DNA of 64,000 nt from Megalobrama amblycephala (lineage: Eukaryota; Chordata; Actinopteri; Cypriniformes; Xenocyprididae): NCBI RefSeq assembly GCF_018812025.1, contig NC_063049.1:20460651-20524650 (forward strand). The letters run 5' to 3'. A model generated the notes under the pieces. It saw nothing but the letters and a program-made list of their open reading frames with translations, was not told where the DNA came from and did not search any database. Positions within the stretch are counted from its first letter, which is position 1; each line of letters opens with the position of its first letter. Position numbers and translations under genes: made by a program. Of this stretch, positions 61,961-64,000 are shown piece by piece.

Positions 61961-63295
61961 CTGAAGGTGCAAATGTGTTCCTGTAATACATGACAAGCAT
62001 TTTAATAAAGTCACGTAGAAGAAAAATTGAGGTTGAATACAGGCTCGGGCAAGGTGAAGATTCTGTTGTCCTCGTTTTCTGTATGCACTGCTGTTGAATT
62101 TGTGAGATTCCGTAGTTCAACTACTCATTTGTCATTGAATGGTTCTTGAGTTCTATAGACACATTGCTCTTATAGATATTGATTTTCAACCCACAGGGTA
62201 TTATATTTTCCACTGGGGCATTCTCTCCGTATTTACGATTCTTTGCAGCCTTTAAGCACTGCCTACAACTCGCTGGATCCTTCACTTAAAACCGAATGCA
62301 ACTCCCACTAAACGTTTACTCTTTGAATTCTTGCAACTGGAAACAATACAAGCTGACACCATTGTAACTAAAAGTTTGCTAAGAAGTATTTCCTACTAAA
62401 GCAGGGCGGTATTTGACTTTGGTCAAGTGAATCCATAGCAGAGCGGTGGAAGTGGCCTTGAATGGCAACATGCCCAGTGTTTTTCCTTTCTCTAGTCAGG
62501 TAGCACCAATTTCAACATTTATTTGCCTTTCTACTGCATGGGCAGCCAAGTTTTCTACTGCATAGGCAGCCATTTTGCCAGCAGTGAAGTACCCCTTTAA
62601 TGCTTTCAACTGCCTTATGTCCATGTCTGTAGCCCAGCAGGAATGTGTGTAACCACATGGGTTAAAAAAAGCTGCGTAAATCCAGCCAAAGACCACTGGT
62701 AGGCCTGTGGACTGCGTCAAATAGAAGCTGCCTTCTCTAATCTGCACATCTGGGTCAGACTGAATGTTTTCTGTAACGTGAATCAGACGCTGTTCATTTT
62801 TTATGACGCATCTTTGTGTTCAACAGAATGATGGCATGTAGTTCAGAATGTCGACTGCGTACACACTGGAGCTTCACTGCTGGAAGCGTGTAACGTAAAA
62901 CATTTGATGAAGATGGGCAGTTTGATATATGCCAGATACCCAAGACGTTGTCCTTTGAAATGAAAGAGAGGCTCAGGATTTTTAATTCAGCATAAAAACT
63001 ACATGCTCAAAATTCTAATAGAGGCTCTTTCAGTGGTCCTTAAGGCAAGACAGCACAGGTGAATAGGATAAAAAAAATTAACTATCATGATATTTTGCAC
63101 AGTACATTTAGACTGGTTTTGACTGTGGTGTCTTGCCTTAAAGGGCCAGCACACAGTGCAAAAGAGATAACACTCGGCTAATTTGTGCGTCACGCTCCTT
63201 GTGTTTCTCTGGGTGCTGGAGCGTCGCCAGAGATCTACAGACAATCTGCAGCTCATCAGATCTCAGGTTCATTTCCCTCTGTGTCTCTGGCCCTG

Positions 63296-63425
63296 CCCTC
63301 ATTACGAACTGATCTCAGAGCAGCCGTCCACCACCTTCCTGGGTCTGTCATCATTACGAGCTGATCTTGGTACAGCCGCGGTTCAGATTGCTGTGCTGCT
63401 GCCCTCATTACTGGCTGAACTTTAG
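63296..63425. repeat. three imperfect copies of an about 52-bp unit
   Basis: CCTCATTACGAACTGATCTC, CATCATTACGAGCTGATCTT and CCTCATTACTGGCTGAACTT occur at about 63297, 63349 and 63403, each followed by an AGAGCAGCCG-like motif. It is a diverged short tandem repeat in intron 7. Confidence 0.65.
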
Positions 63426-63646
63426 AGCCAGACAGCCAGCATGTGGAGGATGGAGGGGGGAGGACTGGGAGAGAGGGCATTCATTCTGAAACTATTACTC
63501 ACATCATGTGCTTCTCTGAGCGCCCTCTGCTGGTTCTGTTCTGCAAGTGGGTTGTAAAGACTTCTCAAATACAATATATGGGTTTCTTTCGACCCTGTGG
63601 ACTCTCTTAAAACACTCATTTAATTTATCCACTAACAGTGTATACA

Positions 63647-64000
63647 TACACTACCATTCAAAAGTTTGGAGTTGGTAAGATTTATTTAGGCTTCATTTTC
63701 TTGATCAAAAATATAGTAAAAACAATACATTTTAAAATATTATTTCAGTTTAAAATAACTGTTTTCTATTTGAATATATTTTAAAATGTAATTTATTCCT
63801 GTGATCCAAAGCTGAATTTTTCAGCATCATTACTCCAGTCTTCAGTGTCACATGATCCTTTAGAAATCATTCTAATATGCTGATTTGGTGCTCAAGAAAC
63901 ATTTCTTAATATTATCAATGCTGAAAACAGTTGTGCTGCTTAATATTTTGTGGAAATCATGATTTTTTTTTTTTTTTTTTCAGGATTATTTGATGAACAG
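63647..64000. mobile_element. TTCAAAAGTTTGG-family element, runs off the window
   Basis: It begins TACACTACCATTCAAAAGTT and continues GGAGTTGGTAAG, then CAGCATCATTACTCCAGTC, CAGTGTCACATGATCC and TTTTCAGGATTATTTGATGA. Only the left arm is inside the window. Confidence 0.75.

Larger units (their letters stand above)
61521..63646. other. intron 7 sequence
   Basis: Holds the two local duplications listed separately. I looked for exon 8 (the HRDLNSRN-type catalytic loop) and did not find it. Confidence 0.5.

Overview
This is vertebrate, almost certainly teleost and probably cyprinid, genomic DNA. It is AT-rich and intron-dominated. Most long stretches are filled with short non-autonomous DNA transposons of families that I recognise as typical of carp and zebrafish genomes; many are flanked by TTAA. 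The organism call is an inference from these repeats and from the protein, not from a search.

The one gene I can support is a bone morphogenetic protein receptor type II (bmpr2) on the + strand. Six coding exons are present, matching exons 2 to 7 of the human gene: 26436-26624 and 27463-27636 (ligand-binding ectodomain), 54968-55078 (linker and transmembrane segment), 55168-55259 (juxtamembrane), 55417-55647 (kinase N-lobe with glycine loop and catalytic lysine) and 60460-60574 (kinase hinge and helices D/E). All splice sites are GT/AG and all reading phases join. Exon 1 (signal peptide) lies upstream of the window. Exon 8 onward (catalytic loop, rest of the kinase, long C-terminal tail) lies downstream. 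The window is therefore at least 26.4 kb of intron 1, exon 2, an 838-bp intron 2, exon 3, a 27.3-kb intron 3, exons 4-6 packed into 680 bp, a 4.8-kb intron 6, exon 7 and at least 3.4 kb of intron 7.

The introns hold a layered transposon record. At 5563-7930 four repeat families are stacked, two of them inserted at one TTAA of an older repeat whose unfilled relative sits 400 bp upstream. Comparable nests occur at about 560-1603, 33255-34955, 45893-47663 and 56148-57370. Intron 3 also holds a tandem array of eleven units of about 134 bp (about 53045-54527) that arose inside one arm of an inverted-repeat transposon. A broken THAP-domain reading frame at 14461-14682 is the only recognisable transposon protein remnant.

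I found no second host gene, no tRNA or rRNA, no CRISPR array and no prokaryotic feature. The remaining small open frames look like chance frames or parts of repeats.
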